DNA of 34,567 nucleotides from Planctomycetota bacterium (GTDB taxonomy: Bacteria > Planctomycetota > Phycisphaerae > Phycisphaerales > Phycisphaeraceae): the NCBI GenBank assembly GCA_026386955.1, contig JAPLMQ010000224.1, forward strand, positions 1-34,567, given 5' to 3'. The notes under the pieces are model-generated. The model was not told the origin of the DNA and did not search any database. It was given only the letters and a program-made list of their open reading frames with translations. Positions 8,004 to 16,145 of this stretch are shown here, piece by piece. A program made the position numbers and the translations under genes. Position 1 is the first letter of the stretch, and the number at the start of each line of letters is the position of its first letter.

Positions 8004-9953
8004 TCACTTCCTGGCGCGGAGCGCGAGGGCCCGGTCGAGGTTGTCGCGCGCGTCCTTGAACGTGGGATCGAACTGCAGCGCGCGATTGAAGGCCGCGATC
8101 GCCGGGTCGAGCCGGCCCTGCCGCGCCAGGCAGATCCCCAGCCCGTTGTGGGCCCCCGCCGACCGGGGATCAAGCGCCAGGGCGCGCTCGAAGAGGCTCG
8201 CGGCCCGATCCACGCGGTTGACCTTGAGCATGTCCCGTCCCAAGTCGAGCAGAGTCGACGCGTCGCGCGGCTCCAAGGCGGCGGCCAACTCGAACTGCTC
8301 CGCGGCGGCGGGGATCTGCCCCATGTCGCCCAACTCCTCGCCCAGCCTCATGTGAGCGGGAATCGAGCCGGGCTTGAGCTCCACCGCCTGGCGAAGGTGC
8401 TCCACCGCGCCGACGGCGTCGCCCATTTCCGAGAGGGCCCGACCCATCGCCAATTGGGCGTCGAACGAACGCGGCGTGCGTTTCAGCGATCGCCGGAGCT
8501 GGTCCGCCGCATCGGCCGGCTGGCCCTGTTGCAGCAGTATCCGCCCGAGCTCGTAATGGGCCTCCGCGTCGGAGGGATCGATCTGCAGGGCCCGTTCCAG
8601 ATGCTGTCTCGCCTCGGCGGGCCGGCCGGCTCCGGAGAGCTCCCCCGCCAAGTCGAAATGGGCCTCGAACGACCCCGGCGCGAGCGCGGCGATGTTCTGG
8701 CTCCGCGCCAGGCCTTCCACCGGCCCCTTGAATTGCAGGGCCACCATCCCCGCCGCGAGAACGCCCAACACGCCCCACTTCAACGCGTGGGAGGACCCCT
8801 GCGGCGACGCCTCCGTGGCCGCCGACGCCGGCGCGGGCGTCGGCGCGGCCTGAACAGCCGCGGCCTGCCCCGCCTCCGGCGTGGTCCGTCCCGCCAAGCC
8901 CAGCCCCTCGCTCGTCGTTCGCTCGCGCACCTTCCAGATGAACCCGTCGAAATAGAAGTGCAGCAGCGTCGAGGTGGCGATCAAAACCCCCATGAACTGC
9001 TGGGCGGTCTTGCCCACGGCGTTGATCTGCGTGGCGGGAAGTCCGTAGGCCACGACCAGGCCCACATAAAGCCCGATCATCGCCCCGCTGTTGCGGAAGA
9101 GGTACCGCGTGAAGGCGCCGACCTCGCGCCCGCTGTTGACCCGCTTGCGGTTGTAGATCCAGACGATCGCCAGGTACTGCACGTCGTGGAACAGCTCGTT
9201 GAGGACGATGCTGATGAGCACGCTGGGAATGCCCACCGACGTGTACCACCAGAAGGCGATGCCCGTCGCGAGCAGGAGCATCTTGCTCCCGCTCAACGTC
9301 TCGCCGCGGCGTCTCTGCCCCAGGGCGTTGGCGCAGAAGGCCAGCGTCACCAATGCGGTGGCGCACCACGCCGCGATGCGGATCGCCGACAGGGCTCCGG
9401 GGCTGAGCAGCGGCAGGCCGCATTGATAGAGCGAGCGGAGGAGCAGCGGCATGCGGAGGTCGGTCAGCAGCGCCGTGAGGAACCAGGCCGTCAGCACCAT
9501 GAGGTCGAGCCGGGCGGTCAGGGGCGCGAAGGACTTGACCTTCGCGTCATAGATGCGGGCGAAGCCGTAGAGCTGGGCGATCCCGTGCCACATGCCCCAG
9601 AGCAGCAGCACGAGGGAGAGGGCCGCGAGGTCGTTGTAGACGCAGACCGCCGCCGCGATGGAGAGCGCGACGGGTGCGACGACGAAGCGGACCCGGAACC
9701 GCCGGAACAACTCGCGGTCGCCATAGGCCCGCATCATCCCCGGCAGGTGGTGCCCCATCGCGCCCAGCCCCCCGACCCAGATGCGGAACTCGAGCGGGGA
9801 GAAATGCTGCTGCGTCAAGGCCACCACGGGGATCAGCAGCAGCGGCGTTCCGATGAAGAGCAGGAGGTCCTGCCAGCCGTTGAGGATCCACGGCGAGGCG
9901 ACGGCGCGCGTCGCCGGCGAGGGCAAGGGAGGGCTCTCCAAAGTCTGACTCAT
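8004..9953 (-). CDS. Histidine-rich polytopic membrane protein with C-terminal TPRs
   Basis: About 649 residues from ATG 9953, preceded by GGAAAG at a usable distance. An upstream open extension exists but has low-complexity composition. Residues about 18-320 contain eight or nine hydrophobic segments with histidines at or near membrane faces: GAMGHHLPGMMRAYGDREL, WGMWHGIAQLYGF, NELFHDVQYLAIVW and LHFYFDGFIWKVRE. Such regularly spaced His residues recall membrane di-iron or metal enzymes, but no standard histidine box set is present and I cannot name the family. A linker rich in Ala/Pro and one more hydrophobic segment (about 380-400) follow. Six or so TPR units then run from about residue 420 to the end. 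The design parallels the TMTC-like protein at 373-2559: membrane enzyme candidate plus TPR tail. Gene direction is convergent with the SGNH hydrolase. Confidence 0.78.
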   Translation of the reverse strand: MSQTLESPPLPSPATRAVASPWILNGWQDLLLFIGTPLLLIPVVALTQQHFSPLEFRIWVGGLGAMGHHLPGMMRAYGDRELFRRFRVRFVVAPVALSIAAAVCVYNDLAALSLVLLLWGMWHGIAQLYGFARIYDAKVKSFAPLTARLDLMVLTAWFLTALLTDLRMPLLLRSLYQCGLPLLSPGALSAIRIAAWCATALVTLAFCANALGQRRRGETLSGSKMLLLATGIAFWWYTSVGIPSVLISIVLNELFHDVQYLAIVWIYNRKRVNSGREVGAFTRYLFRNSGAMIGLYVGLVVAYGLPATQINAVGKTAQQFMGVLIATSTLLHFYFDGFIWKVRERTTSEGLGLAGRTTPEAGQAAAVQAAPTPAPASAATEASPQGSSHALKWGVLGVLAAGMVALQFKGPVEGLARSQNIAALAPGSFEAHFDLAGELSGAGRPAEARQHLERALQIDPSDAEAHYELGRILLQQGQPADAADQLRRSLKRTPRSFDAQLAMGRALSEMGDAVGAVEHLRQAVELKPGSIPAHMRLGEELGDMGQIPAAAEQFELAAALEPRDASTLLDLGRDMLKVNRVDRAASLFERALALDPRSAGAHNGLGICLARQGRLDPAIAAFNRALQFDPTFKDARDNLDRALALRARK

Positions 9954-10577
9954 CGATGCTTTCCAAGGCGATGAGAAATGGAAAATGCCGGACCACGGGT
10001 GGCGCGAGGCGTTTCCGCCCTTCCTCCCCAACCCGCCTGGGGCGGGAGAGAGGCACTGCCCTGACCATATTATCCCGAAAAAACCAGCCGGCCTGCAGGC
10101 CTCGATCGAAATGAGCCCCTCGTGGCTGCCGCCCCAGCGGCGAGCAAGAGCGTCGACGACGAGCCACGCGACGCTCCCCCGAGGCCCGCCCATCGGGCCT
10201 TCGTCCGGCGCGGCTATCGAGTTCCTGACGCCTTGGCCAGGACCTTCGCAGGCCTCGGGCCGTCTGCAGTGAAGACGCCGGCATTGCGGGCCTGGAACTC
10301 TGCGCAAAGCCCTTTGCGAACCTGCCGGGGAGAGAACCTGCCCAGCCGTCACAACCCTCCCAAACGCGCGGACAAGGGCAGCAAATATCCGCTGGTTACC
10401 GGGGTTTTGATGCTGCGCATGCTTGAATCAGTTGTAAGTTTCTGCACCTTCGTTTCACGGGCGGAAGCCCGGCATGCCCCGCAAGTCTGCGGAGCCCGAT
10501 GGCCTGGAAAACCGGGGTGAGTGCGAGCGGGAACCGTGTCCCGGCGCGGAATTGAGAGAGCCCTTTTGGGAGACAAG
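9954..10577. other. Intergenic region between divergent genes
   Basis: About 620 bases with no supported gene. Frames crossing it in both directions are extensions of neighbouring genes without motifs. A GATAAT on the minus strand at about 10069-10074 is a possible -10 for the TPR membrane gene, with a leader of about 110 bases. The right part (10370-10460) is less GC-rich and probably holds the promoter of the PEP-CTERM-like gene, but I cannot define its boxes. Confidence 0.45.
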
Positions 10578-11306
10578 ATGATGAAGCGCACTGCGATCAT
10601 GGGCGTGTTGGCCGGCCTGCTGGCCTGCGGCCTGGTCGGCGAGGCGAAGGCCGCGTCGGTCCTGGTCGACTCCAGCTACTTCACCGGTTCGCGCACCACC
10701 GGCGCCGCCAACGGGATCGTCCCCGGCGGGATCTGGTCCGTGAACGGCCTGATGTTCTCCTGGAACATCTCCTTCGACAGCGGCACGAACCTCTACACCT
10801 ACGTCTACAAGATCTCGGACGACGCCAGCTCGACCACCCCGATCGTCATGGGCGGCGTCAGCCACCTCGACCTCGAGACGAGCCCGACCTTCACTCTCGC
10901 CAACGTCAAGACCGGCAGCGACACCGTCGACTCGCTCGCCACGTTCTCCTCGAGCGGCTCGGGCGGCAGCACCCCCAACATGCCCGCGGCCGGGCTTTAC
11001 GGCATCAAGTTCAACTTCGGCGGGCTCAACCCCTCCTACACCCTCGTGACCGACCGCGCCCCGATCTGGGGTGACTTCTACACCAAGGACGGCACCGCCG
11101 GCGGCATGGGCGCCAACACCGCGTGGAACACCGGCTTCGGTACCGACGCCACCGCCTCCACCACCGACTTCACCTACTGGGTCCCCACCCCCGACACGAT
11201 CTCCTCCATCCCCGTCCCCGTCCCCGCCGCCGCCTGGATGGGCGTGGTGACGATGGGCCTCGCCGGCCTCGTGGGCGCCGCCCGCAGCCGCAAGGCCAAG
11301 GCCTGA
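10578..11306 (+). CDS. Secreted PEP-CTERM-like protein
   Basis: A 242-residue protein with a signal peptide (MMKRTAIMGVLAGLLACGLV, cleavage probably after GEAKA) and a mature part rich in Ser/Thr/Gly/Asn. It ends in VPVPAAAWMG, a hydrophobic helix and the basic tail RSRKAKA. This tripartite end is the layout of PEP-CTERM/exosortase sorting signals, here in the VPVPAAAW form. Members are exported, cut in or after the P-rich motif, and sent to the surface or extracellular matrix. The function of the mature domain is unknown to me. The start at ATG 10578 (next ATG 10581) has GGGAGA five bases upstream; an extension to 10521 lacks signal character. A strong terminator follows, so the gene is probably monocistronic. 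Confidence 0.85.
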   Translation: MMKRTAIMGVLAGLLACGLVGEAKAASVLVDSSYFTGSRTTGAANGIVPGGIWSVNGLMFSWNISFDSGTNLYTYVYKISDDASSTTPIVMGGVSHLDLETSPTFTLANVKTGSDTVDSLATFSSSGSGGSTPNMPAAGLYGIKFNFGGLNPSYTLVTDRAPIWGDFYTKDGTAGGMGANTAWNTGFGTDATASTTDFTYWVPTPDTISSIPVPVPAAAWMGVVTMGLAGLVGAARSRKAKA

Positions 11307-11370
11307 GCCTCACGCCTGCCCGCTTCGCCCGGCCTCGGCTGGGCGAACCTGACCTCGCAATTTCCTCCTC

Positions 11371-11407
11371 CGCCCCCGGTGCGTCCACGCACCGGGGGCG
11401 TTTTTTT
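11371..11407 (+). terminator. Rho-independent terminator
   Basis: A perfect 13-bp stem (11371-11383 with 11388-11400), a 4-base loop and seven T residues lie 65 bases after the stop of the PEP-CTERM-like gene. It also separates that gene from the convergent tRNA array. Confidence 0.9.
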
Positions 11408-11459
11408 CGTCCTGCGACTGCTGCACGACAGATGGAGGACCCGTCCCTGAAACATCCAA

Positions 11460-11532
11460 CTCCCCAGGCTGGGCTTGAACCAACATCTTCTCGCTTAACA
11501 GACGAGCGCTCTGCCGATTGAGCTACCGGGGA
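11460..11532 (-). tRNA. tRNA-Asn(GTT)
   Basis: A complete cloverleaf: acceptor TCCCCGG/CTGGGGA, D stem GCTC/GAGC, anticodon loop CTGTTAA giving GTT, T loop TTCAAGC and discriminator G. CCA is not encoded. It is the last gene of the minus-strand array. Confidence 0.92.
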
Positions 11533-11556
11533 AACTATAAAACCGAAACAATGCAA

Positions 11557-11629
11557 CCGGCCCGCCGGGATTCGAACCCGGAGCCTCCCGGATCAAAGCC
11601 GGGCGCTCTGCCCATTGAGCTACGGGCCA
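11557..11629 (-). tRNA. tRNA-Gln(TTG)
   Basis: Acceptor TGGCCCG/CGGGCCG with a T1-G72 wobble, D stem GCTC/GAGC, anticodon stem CCCGG/CCGGG with loop CTTTGAT giving TTG, T loop TTCGAAT and G73. The U1 start is usual for bacterial tRNA-Gln. CCA is not encoded. Confidence 0.92.
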
Positions 11630-11679
11630 ATCGCGAGACGGCCTGCGCGTCTCGGCGCCGCCTCCCGCTTCAGGACGAA

Positions 11680-11755
11680 TGACCCCGACGGGAATCGAAC
11701 CCGCGAATCGCCGGATGAAGGCCGGCGGACCTCACCCAACTCGGTCATCAGGGTC
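11680..11755 (-). tRNA. tRNA-Glu(TTC), with C33
   Basis: A 76-base cloverleaf: acceptor GACCCTG/CGGGGTC, D stem GACC/GGTC, anticodon stem GCCGG/CCGGC, T stem GCGGG/CCCGT with loop TTCGATT, and A73. The seven-base anticodon loop is CCTTCAT, so the anticodon is TTC and position 33 is C instead of the nearly universal U. The A37-T38 end of the loop matches the tRNA-Glu(CTC) at 19122, which supports the identity. Confidence 0.78.
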
Positions 11756-11777
11756 TGCGTCGGACAACACAATGGTC

Positions 11778-11968
11778 TTGTTAGCCGGAAGCGCAAGCGA
11801 CGGGACGGGGGTGGACCGGATCACGGCAGCGATCGAGCGCGCGGTGCGCCCGCGGACACACGCAACCACGCCGGTCCGTTGGCCGATCCATTGCGCGTTC
11901 ACCGCGTGCTTCGGCCCGGCCGTTCATTGATCGACCCCCGTCCCGTCGCTTGCGCTTCCGGCGAACAA
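11778..11968. repeat. Palindromic repeat, family 1, copy 1
   Basis: The left arm (11778-11812) begins TTGTTAGCCGGAAGCGCAAG and continues to GACGGGGGT. The right arm (11934-11968) is its inverted complement, with one change (GGCGAAC for GGCTAAC). The middle is itself imperfectly self-complementary and resembles copies 2 and 4. It lies inside the tRNA array between tRNA-Glu and tRNA-Ser(CGA). No coding capacity; it resembles a MITE or large REP element. Confidence 0.88.
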
Positions 11969-12030
11969 AACAGGCCATCTCCAGCGGCCGTTTGCAGATT
12001 CGACCTTGGACAAACACACACCCAACCAAG

Positions 12031-12119
12031 CGGAAGACGGAGGACTCGAACCCCATGCCATGTTTCATGCACCACCGCTTTTCGAGAGCGGGGCCGGCCC
12101 ATTGCCGACGTCGTCTTCC
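12031..12119 (-). tRNA. tRNA-Ser(CGA)
   Basis: An 89-base class II tRNA: acceptor GGAAGAC/GTCTTCC, anticodon stem CCGCT/AGCGG with loop CTCGAAA giving CGA, a long variable arm (GGTGCATGAAACATGGCA region), T loop TTCGAGT and G73. It is followed closely by a second tRNA-Ser. Confidence 0.88.
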
Positions 12120-12127
12120 ACACGAAG

Positions 12128-12212
12128 CGGAGGACGGCGGGCACGATCCGCAGGGCCAAGGCCCCCACCCGGTTAGCACCCGGGGCCGGCCCCATTGGCC
12201 GGTTCATCCTCC
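12128..12212 (-). tRNA. tRNA-Ser(GCT), atypical T loop
   Basis: An 85-base class II tRNA: acceptor GGAGGAT/GTCCTCC, anticodon stem CCCGG/CCGGG with loop GTGCTAA giving GCT, long variable arm and G73. The T loop reads ATCGTGC, so T54 and A58 are replaced by A54 and T58. The paired stems argue that the gene is intact despite this. Confidence 0.82.
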
Positions 12213-12276
12213 AAACCCGAACTTGAACTGCCTGATGAGCTTTCCATCGCGATCTCCTTCGACCTTCATCCTTCAA

Positions 12277-12349
12277 AGACCGGGGCGGGACTCGAACCCG
12301 CGCACATCCGTTTTGCAGACGGAGCCCTTCGCCGCTCGGGCACCCGGCC
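12277..12349 (-). tRNA. tRNA-Cys(GCA)
   Basis: Acceptor GGCCGGG/CCCGGTC, anticodon stem TCCGT/ACGGA with loop CTGCAAA giving GCA, T loop TTCGAGT, and T73, the discriminator expected for tRNA-Cys. Confidence 0.92.
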
Positions 12350-12441
12350 AATCGCCGCTCGTTCGAGTGAAGAGCAGATCGTTTCCATCAAGCGCCGCGC
12401 GGCCGCGGCGCATCGCGCCGAAAAAAACGCGCATCGCAAAG

Positions 12442-12514
12442 CTGGCCCCCTCGGGATCGAACCGAGAACCTGCGGAGTCAGAGTCCGCCGCTCTGCCAGT
12501 TGAGCTAGGGGCCA
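12442..12514 (-). tRNA. tRNA-Gln(CTG)
   Basis: Acceptor TGGCCCC/GGGGCCA, D stem GCTC/GAGC, anticodon stem GCGGA/TCCGC with loop CTCTGAC giving CTG, T loop TTCGATC and G73. It is the second glutamine isoacceptor of the array. Confidence 0.92.
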
Positions 12515-12534
12515 ATGCGCATCACGAACCGGAA

Positions 12535-12606
12535 AGTGTCCAGCGGGACTTGAACCCACGGCCTCGACCTTGGCGGGGTCGCGCTCTGCCTCTGAGCTAT
12601 GGACAC
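12535..12606 (-). tRNA. tRNA-Gly(GCC), with C33
   Basis: Acceptor GTGTCCA/TGGACAC, D stem GCTC/GAGC, anticodon stem CGACC/GGTCG, T loop TTCAAGT and T73 as usual for glycine. The loop is CCGCCAA, giving anticodon GCC and C at position 33. Confidence 0.88.
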
Positions 12607-12649
12607 GGATGCGCGCCGAAGGGACGCGCCGAAACACCGCGAACGCAAA

Positions 12650-12722
12650 CACGCCGAGCAGGAGTCGAACCTGCAACCTGCCGCTTTGGAGACGGCCGCT
12701 CTGCCAGTTGAGCTATCGACGT
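12650..12722 (-). tRNA. tRNA-Trp(CCA)
   Basis: Acceptor ACGTCGA/TCGGCGT with one wobble, anticodon stem GCCGT/GCGGC with loop CTCCAAA giving CCA, T loop TTCGACT, and G73 as required for tryptophan. Confidence 0.93.
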
Positions 12723-12746
12723 ATGAGATGAGGACGACGGACGGAA

Positions 12747-12819
12747 AGCCACCCGCGGGAATCGAACCCGCAACCTCCGCTTTACGAAAACGGCGCTCTG
12801 CCGATTGAGCCAGGGCGGC
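12747..12819 (-). tRNA. tRNA-Thr(CGT)
   Basis: Acceptor GCCGCCC/GGGTGGC, D stem GCTC/GAGC, anticodon stem CCGTT/AGCGG with loop TTCGTAA giving CGT, T loop TTCGATT and T73. Confidence 0.9.
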
Positions 12820-12833
12820 GCGACATGGGGCAA

Positions 12834-13020
12834 TTGTTAGCCGGAAGCGCAAGCGACGGGACGGGGGTGCACCGGATCACCGCAGCGCACGAGCACGCGG
12901 TGCGTCCGCGAACACACGCACCGGCGTCGATCCATCGGAACATTGCACGTTCACCGCATGCCCCGGCCAGGCTGCAAATGGATTGACCCCCGTCCCGTCG
13001 CTTGCGCTTCCGGCTAACAA
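12834..13020. repeat. Palindromic repeat, family 1, copy 2
   Basis: The 35-bp left arm (12834-12868) and right arm (12986-13020) are perfect inverted complements starting TTGTTAGCCGGAAGCGCAAG. The middle resembles copies 1 and 4 (shared CACGCGGTGCG and GTTCACCGC words facing each other). It lies between tRNA-Lys(TTT) and tRNA-Thr in the array, so it should form a long hairpin in the tRNA transcript. Confidence 0.9.
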
Positions 13021-13033
13021 ATCCATCCTCCAA

Positions 13034-13105
13034 TGCCCCCGGCTGGACTCGAACCAACACTCCACGGCTTAAAAGACCGCTGCTCTGCCATTGAGCTACG
13101 AGGGC
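13034..13105 (-). tRNA. tRNA-Lys(TTT)
   Basis: Acceptor GCCCTCG/CGGGGGC, D stem GCTC/GAGC, anticodon stem GCGGT/GCCGT with loop CTTTTAA giving TTT, T loop TTCGAGT and A73. Confidence 0.92.
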
Positions 13106-13120
13106 GCGGCGAACAACAAA

Positions 13121-13193
13121 TGGGCCCGGTCGGCCATGATCCGACAACCCTCAGGGTAAGAACCTGGAGCTCTGCCAATTGAGCTACGGGCCC
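13121..13193 (-). tRNA. tRNA-Lys(CTT), atypical T loop
   Basis: Acceptor GGGCCCG/CGGGCCC, D stem GCTC/GAGC, anticodon stem CCAGG/CCTGA (first pair C-A) with loop TTCTTAC giving CTT, T stem GTCGG/CCGAC and A73. The T loop is ATCATGG: A54 and T58 instead of T54 and A58, as in tRNA-Ser(GCT). Confidence 0.85.
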
Positions 13194-13198
13194 GCGAA

Positions 13199-13270
13199 AG
13201 CGCGCGGCGGGACTTGAACCCGCGACATTCGGTTTGGAAGACCGACGCTCTGCCACTGAGCTACGCGCGC
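13199..13270 (-). tRNA. tRNA-Gly(TCC)
   Basis: Acceptor GCGCGCG/CGCGCGC, D stem GCTC/GAGC, anticodon stem TCGGT/ACCGA with loop CTTCCAA giving TCC, T loop TTCAAGT and T73. It is the first gene of the thirteen-tRNA minus-strand array, so the array promoter should lie in 13271-13398. Confidence 0.93.
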
Positions 13271-13398
13271 GTGTCGAACCAACTTCCCCGGCCCTTCGGA
13301 TTTTCCACGTCGGCCATGCCTCTCCACACAAAGCGTTACACTCGCCACCTTCGTGCGCCGCGGCCATCCGCCACCCACCTCGCCCGCAAAGGAAGTCG

Positions 13399-16080
13399 AT
13401 GACGCGTACCCCCGGCCTGATCCGCCTGACGCAGTTGCTGCTGTTGTTCTCCCTCGCGCTCGCCCTCTCGCTCGCCGTCGCGCAACCCGTCCATGCCGAG
13501 CCGCTCGCCGGCGCCGCGCCCGACGTCATCCGCGCCAGCGTCGACGACACGGGCACCATCCGCATCCCCATCGAATGCGAGGACATGCACGGCGTCGCCT
13601 GGGGCCCCGAAGGCTTCACGCCGACGTGGACCGCCGGCCAATGGGGGCGCGACCTGCACCAGAACATGGTCTTCGGCGCGGTCTGGGCCAGCCGGATGGC
13701 GGCCGCGGTCTGCGACGCGAGCGACACGCCCGCCGAGGCGACGTGCGAGATCGAGGTGCCCAAGGATTGGCGTTACAAAATCTGGGCGGAATACGAGTGC
13801 CCGCCCTTCTTCAACTACCCCTTCACCATCCGCATCGACAAGCTCGGAGCGGACGGCAAGCCGGCCTCCAAGGCCTTCGAAAAACTCTTCGGCCTGCGCG
13901 GGTCGCCCAAGCATTTCTCCTTCAGCGGCAAGCTGCAGGCGGGCGACCTCTACTGGGCCTGGGGCATGGACCACGACGCCGCCGAGGGCTACGAGGCCGA
14001 CCTCTCCGCCGGTCGTTACCGCGTGACGCTCATCAAGGCCGCCCTCCCCGCGGGCTACCAGGGCCCGAAGAATCCCGAGGGCCTGCCCGCGCGCGAGGCC
14101 GTCGGCGCCCGCTCCGTCGACGCGATCCTCATCACCTCGCAGATCTCCGACATCTCCGGCCCGCAGTATCCGCCCCCCGACACCAGCTACGTCAGCACGC
14201 ATGACTGGCCGATCTATCGCCGCGAGCTCGACGTCTTCCCGCTCCTGCCCGAATTGCAACGGGCCAACCACGTCTACGTGCGGTTCAAGAACACGGGCGA
14301 CCAGCCGATCGTCGCCACCTATGGCCACTGGAACCACCGCAACGCCCACGCGGTCTACAGCATGACCTCCTGGTCGATGCGGCTGGTGCGCTTCCACGAC
14401 GAGGCCGGCGCGATGCTGCGCGACGACAAGGGCGCGCCGCTGATGGCCGCCAACGGCCAGTGGGCCAAGCCGATCGCGCCGGGCGAGCGCTCGCCGTGGA
14501 TCGACATCGGCCCGACGATGAACCCCGAGAGCAACTGCCCCTTCACGGCCTCTGCCGAAGGCACCCCCGGAACTGCATCAGGAACTGCGCCCGCCGCGAA
14601 GAGCGACGCGAAGGAACTTGGCCGCCCCTTCACCCTGGACATCGCGCTCGAGCCCTCGGAGAAGGCGATCATCAAATCCTTCGACCGCGTCCCCGCCGAG
14701 CCGAACCTCTCCGTGCTCATCCAGCCCGACCTGCACCGCCCGCAGGGCAAGGCCACGACGATGCGGGTGATGGACGTCTACCGCGAGATGACGCGGCAAC
14801 TTGAAACCTATCCGCGCGTCGGCCCGGCCCCGAAAAAGCTGCGCCTCTACGGCGACCTCGCCTGGATCTTCGGTGGGTGGACCGTCACCCCCGACCGCGC
14901 CGACGTCCCCGTCTGCCTCGACTACGCGCTGGCCCTGGGGCTCAACACCATGCCGGTGGCGATCCCCAAGCCGGAGGTCACCGAGCGCATCAAGTCGCAT
15001 TACGCCGCGAAGGGCACGACGCTGATCGAGCCCTCCGTGCGCATCCAGCACACGATGGCCCCTGACGAGGTGAAGAAGCGCATCTCCATGGCCGACCCGG
15101 CAAACCCCAAGGGCGCGCCGATCATCGATCCCGCGGCCCAGGCCCGGCTCTACATCGCCTCGCTCGGCGACGAGATCGCCACGCCCGGCTGGGAAGGGCC
15201 GAAGGAAAAGGTCGCCGCCGATTTCCGCGCGTTCCTCGCCGCGGCGGGCGTGAAGCCCGAAGAGCTCGGCATCGCCACGTTCGACGACGTCAAGCCGGTC
15301 TCCGACGGCGAGTTCGCCGCCGCCTCCGCCAAAGCCGCGACGCAGCCCGCCACCCAGCCCGCGGCAACGGGCGACATCACGCGCAACCGCAAGCGACTCT
15401 TCTGGTGGTCGCACCTTTTCGGCATCGAGCAAGGCATCAAGAAATACGCCGGCATCACGCGCGAGATGACCGCCCACGTCGGCCCGCACTTCAAGACCGC
15501 CGCGAACCTCGGCGGCATGGCCCCGTTCTACTGGATGCCCCAGGCCCTCTTCATCGAGATGTTCCGCGGCGAGGGCATGACCATGGCCTGGAGCGAGGAC
15601 TACGACTACTGCCAGCCCGAGGCCTCGCGCCTCGTGGTCGATTTCGAGGTCGCCTACCTCCGCGCCGGGGCGAAGTACCACGACACGCCGATCATGTTCT
15701 ACGCCATGCCCCATTTCCCCGGGAACACCGGGCAGCACCTCATGCAGAACACCGTGATGATGTGGGGCCAGGGCGTGAAGGACATCGACTTCTTCTACGT
15801 CAGCCCCGACGCCTTCGCGGCCGAGAACTACATCGGCTTCCGCGGCGGGGTCGCCGAGACGGGCAAGACCGTCCGTCGCATCAGCGGCATGGCGGGCAAC
15901 ATCGAGGATCAACTTCTCCCCGCGCGCACGCGCCCGGCGAAGGTGGCGATGCTCATCTCCGAGGCGTCGGACCTCTGGGAGACCGAGGGGCTCGGGCAAT
16001 GGGCCGTCGCCCCCGGCTCGGCCGCGACCAACGCCAGCCAGGAGGAGCGCAAGAACATCTGGTACTGCCTCCGCATGTGA
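13399..16080 (+). CDS. Secreted multi-domain hydrolase-like protein, probably C-terminally truncated
   Basis: 893 residues from ATG 13399 with GGAAG just upstream. A signal peptide covers about residues 1-34 (hydrophobic run, then VHAEP). The next 450 residues are beta-rich, with a tryptophan/tyrosine-rich carbohydrate-binding look. From about residue 470 the sequence resembles a TIM-barrel glycosidase (LYGDLAWIFGGW, MAWSEDYDYCQPEASR, MPHFPGNTGQHLMQN). An ATQPATQPAATGD linker sits at about 647-660. From about residue 850 the text VAMLISEASDLWE looks like the start of the Rossmann-like trimerisation domain seen in GH42-type beta-galactosidases. It ends after about 40 residues at KNIWYCLRM, where such domains normally continue. 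I cannot assign a glycoside hydrolase family. It is divergent from the tRNA array and followed 65 bp later by a truncated sensor. Confidence 0.75.
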   Translation: MTRTPGLIRLTQLLLLFSLALALSLAVAQPVHAEPLAGAAPDVIRASVDDTGTIRIPIECEDMHGVAWGPEGFTPTWTAGQWGRDLHQNMVFGAVWASRMAAAVCDASDTPAEATCEIEVPKDWRYKIWAEYECPPFFNYPFTIRIDKLGADGKPASKAFEKLFGLRGSPKHFSFSGKLQAGDLYWAWGMDHDAAEGYEADLSAGRYRVTLIKAALPAGYQGPKNPEGLPAREAVGARSVDAILITSQISDISGPQYPPPDTSYVSTHDWPIYRRELDVFPLLPELQRANHVYVRFKNTGDQPIVATYGHWNHRNAHAVYSMTSWSMRLVRFHDEAGAMLRDDKGAPLMAANGQWAKPIAPGERSPWIDIGPTMNPESNCPFTASAEGTPGTASGTAPAAKSDAKELGRPFTLDIALEPSEKAIIKSFDRVPAEPNLSVLIQPDLHRPQGKATTMRVMDVYREMTRQLETYPRVGPAPKKLRLYGDLAWIFGGWTVTPDRADVPVCLDYALALGLNTMPVAIPKPEVTERIKSHYAAKGTTLIEPSVRIQHTMAPDEVKKRISMADPANPKGAPIIDPAAQARLYIASLGDEIATPGWEGPKEKVAADFRAFLAAAGVKPEELGIATFDDVKPVSDGEFAAASAKAATQPATQPAATGDITRNRKRLFWWSHLFGIEQGIKKYAGITREMTAHVGPHFKTAANLGGMAPFYWMPQALFIEMFRGEGMTMAWSEDYDYCQPEASRLVVDFEVAYLRAGAKYHDTPIMFYAMPHFPGNTGQHLMQNTVMMWGQGVKDIDFFYVSPDAFAAENYIGFRGGVAETGKTVRRISGMAGNIEDQLLPARTRPAKVAMLISEASDLWETEGLGQWAVAPGSAATNASQEERKNIWYCLRM

Positions 16081-16145
16081 ACGGCGGTTGAAAAACGGAG
16101 CGGGCGGCGGGAAGCCGACGGTCGGTTGAGAAGAACGTAGCACCC

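Noticed and set aside
11778-11968. Short peptides such as SRKRKRRDGG or LAGSASDGTGV as small genes
   Set aside because: They recur wherever family 1 repeat arms occur and are translations of the repeat, not proteins.
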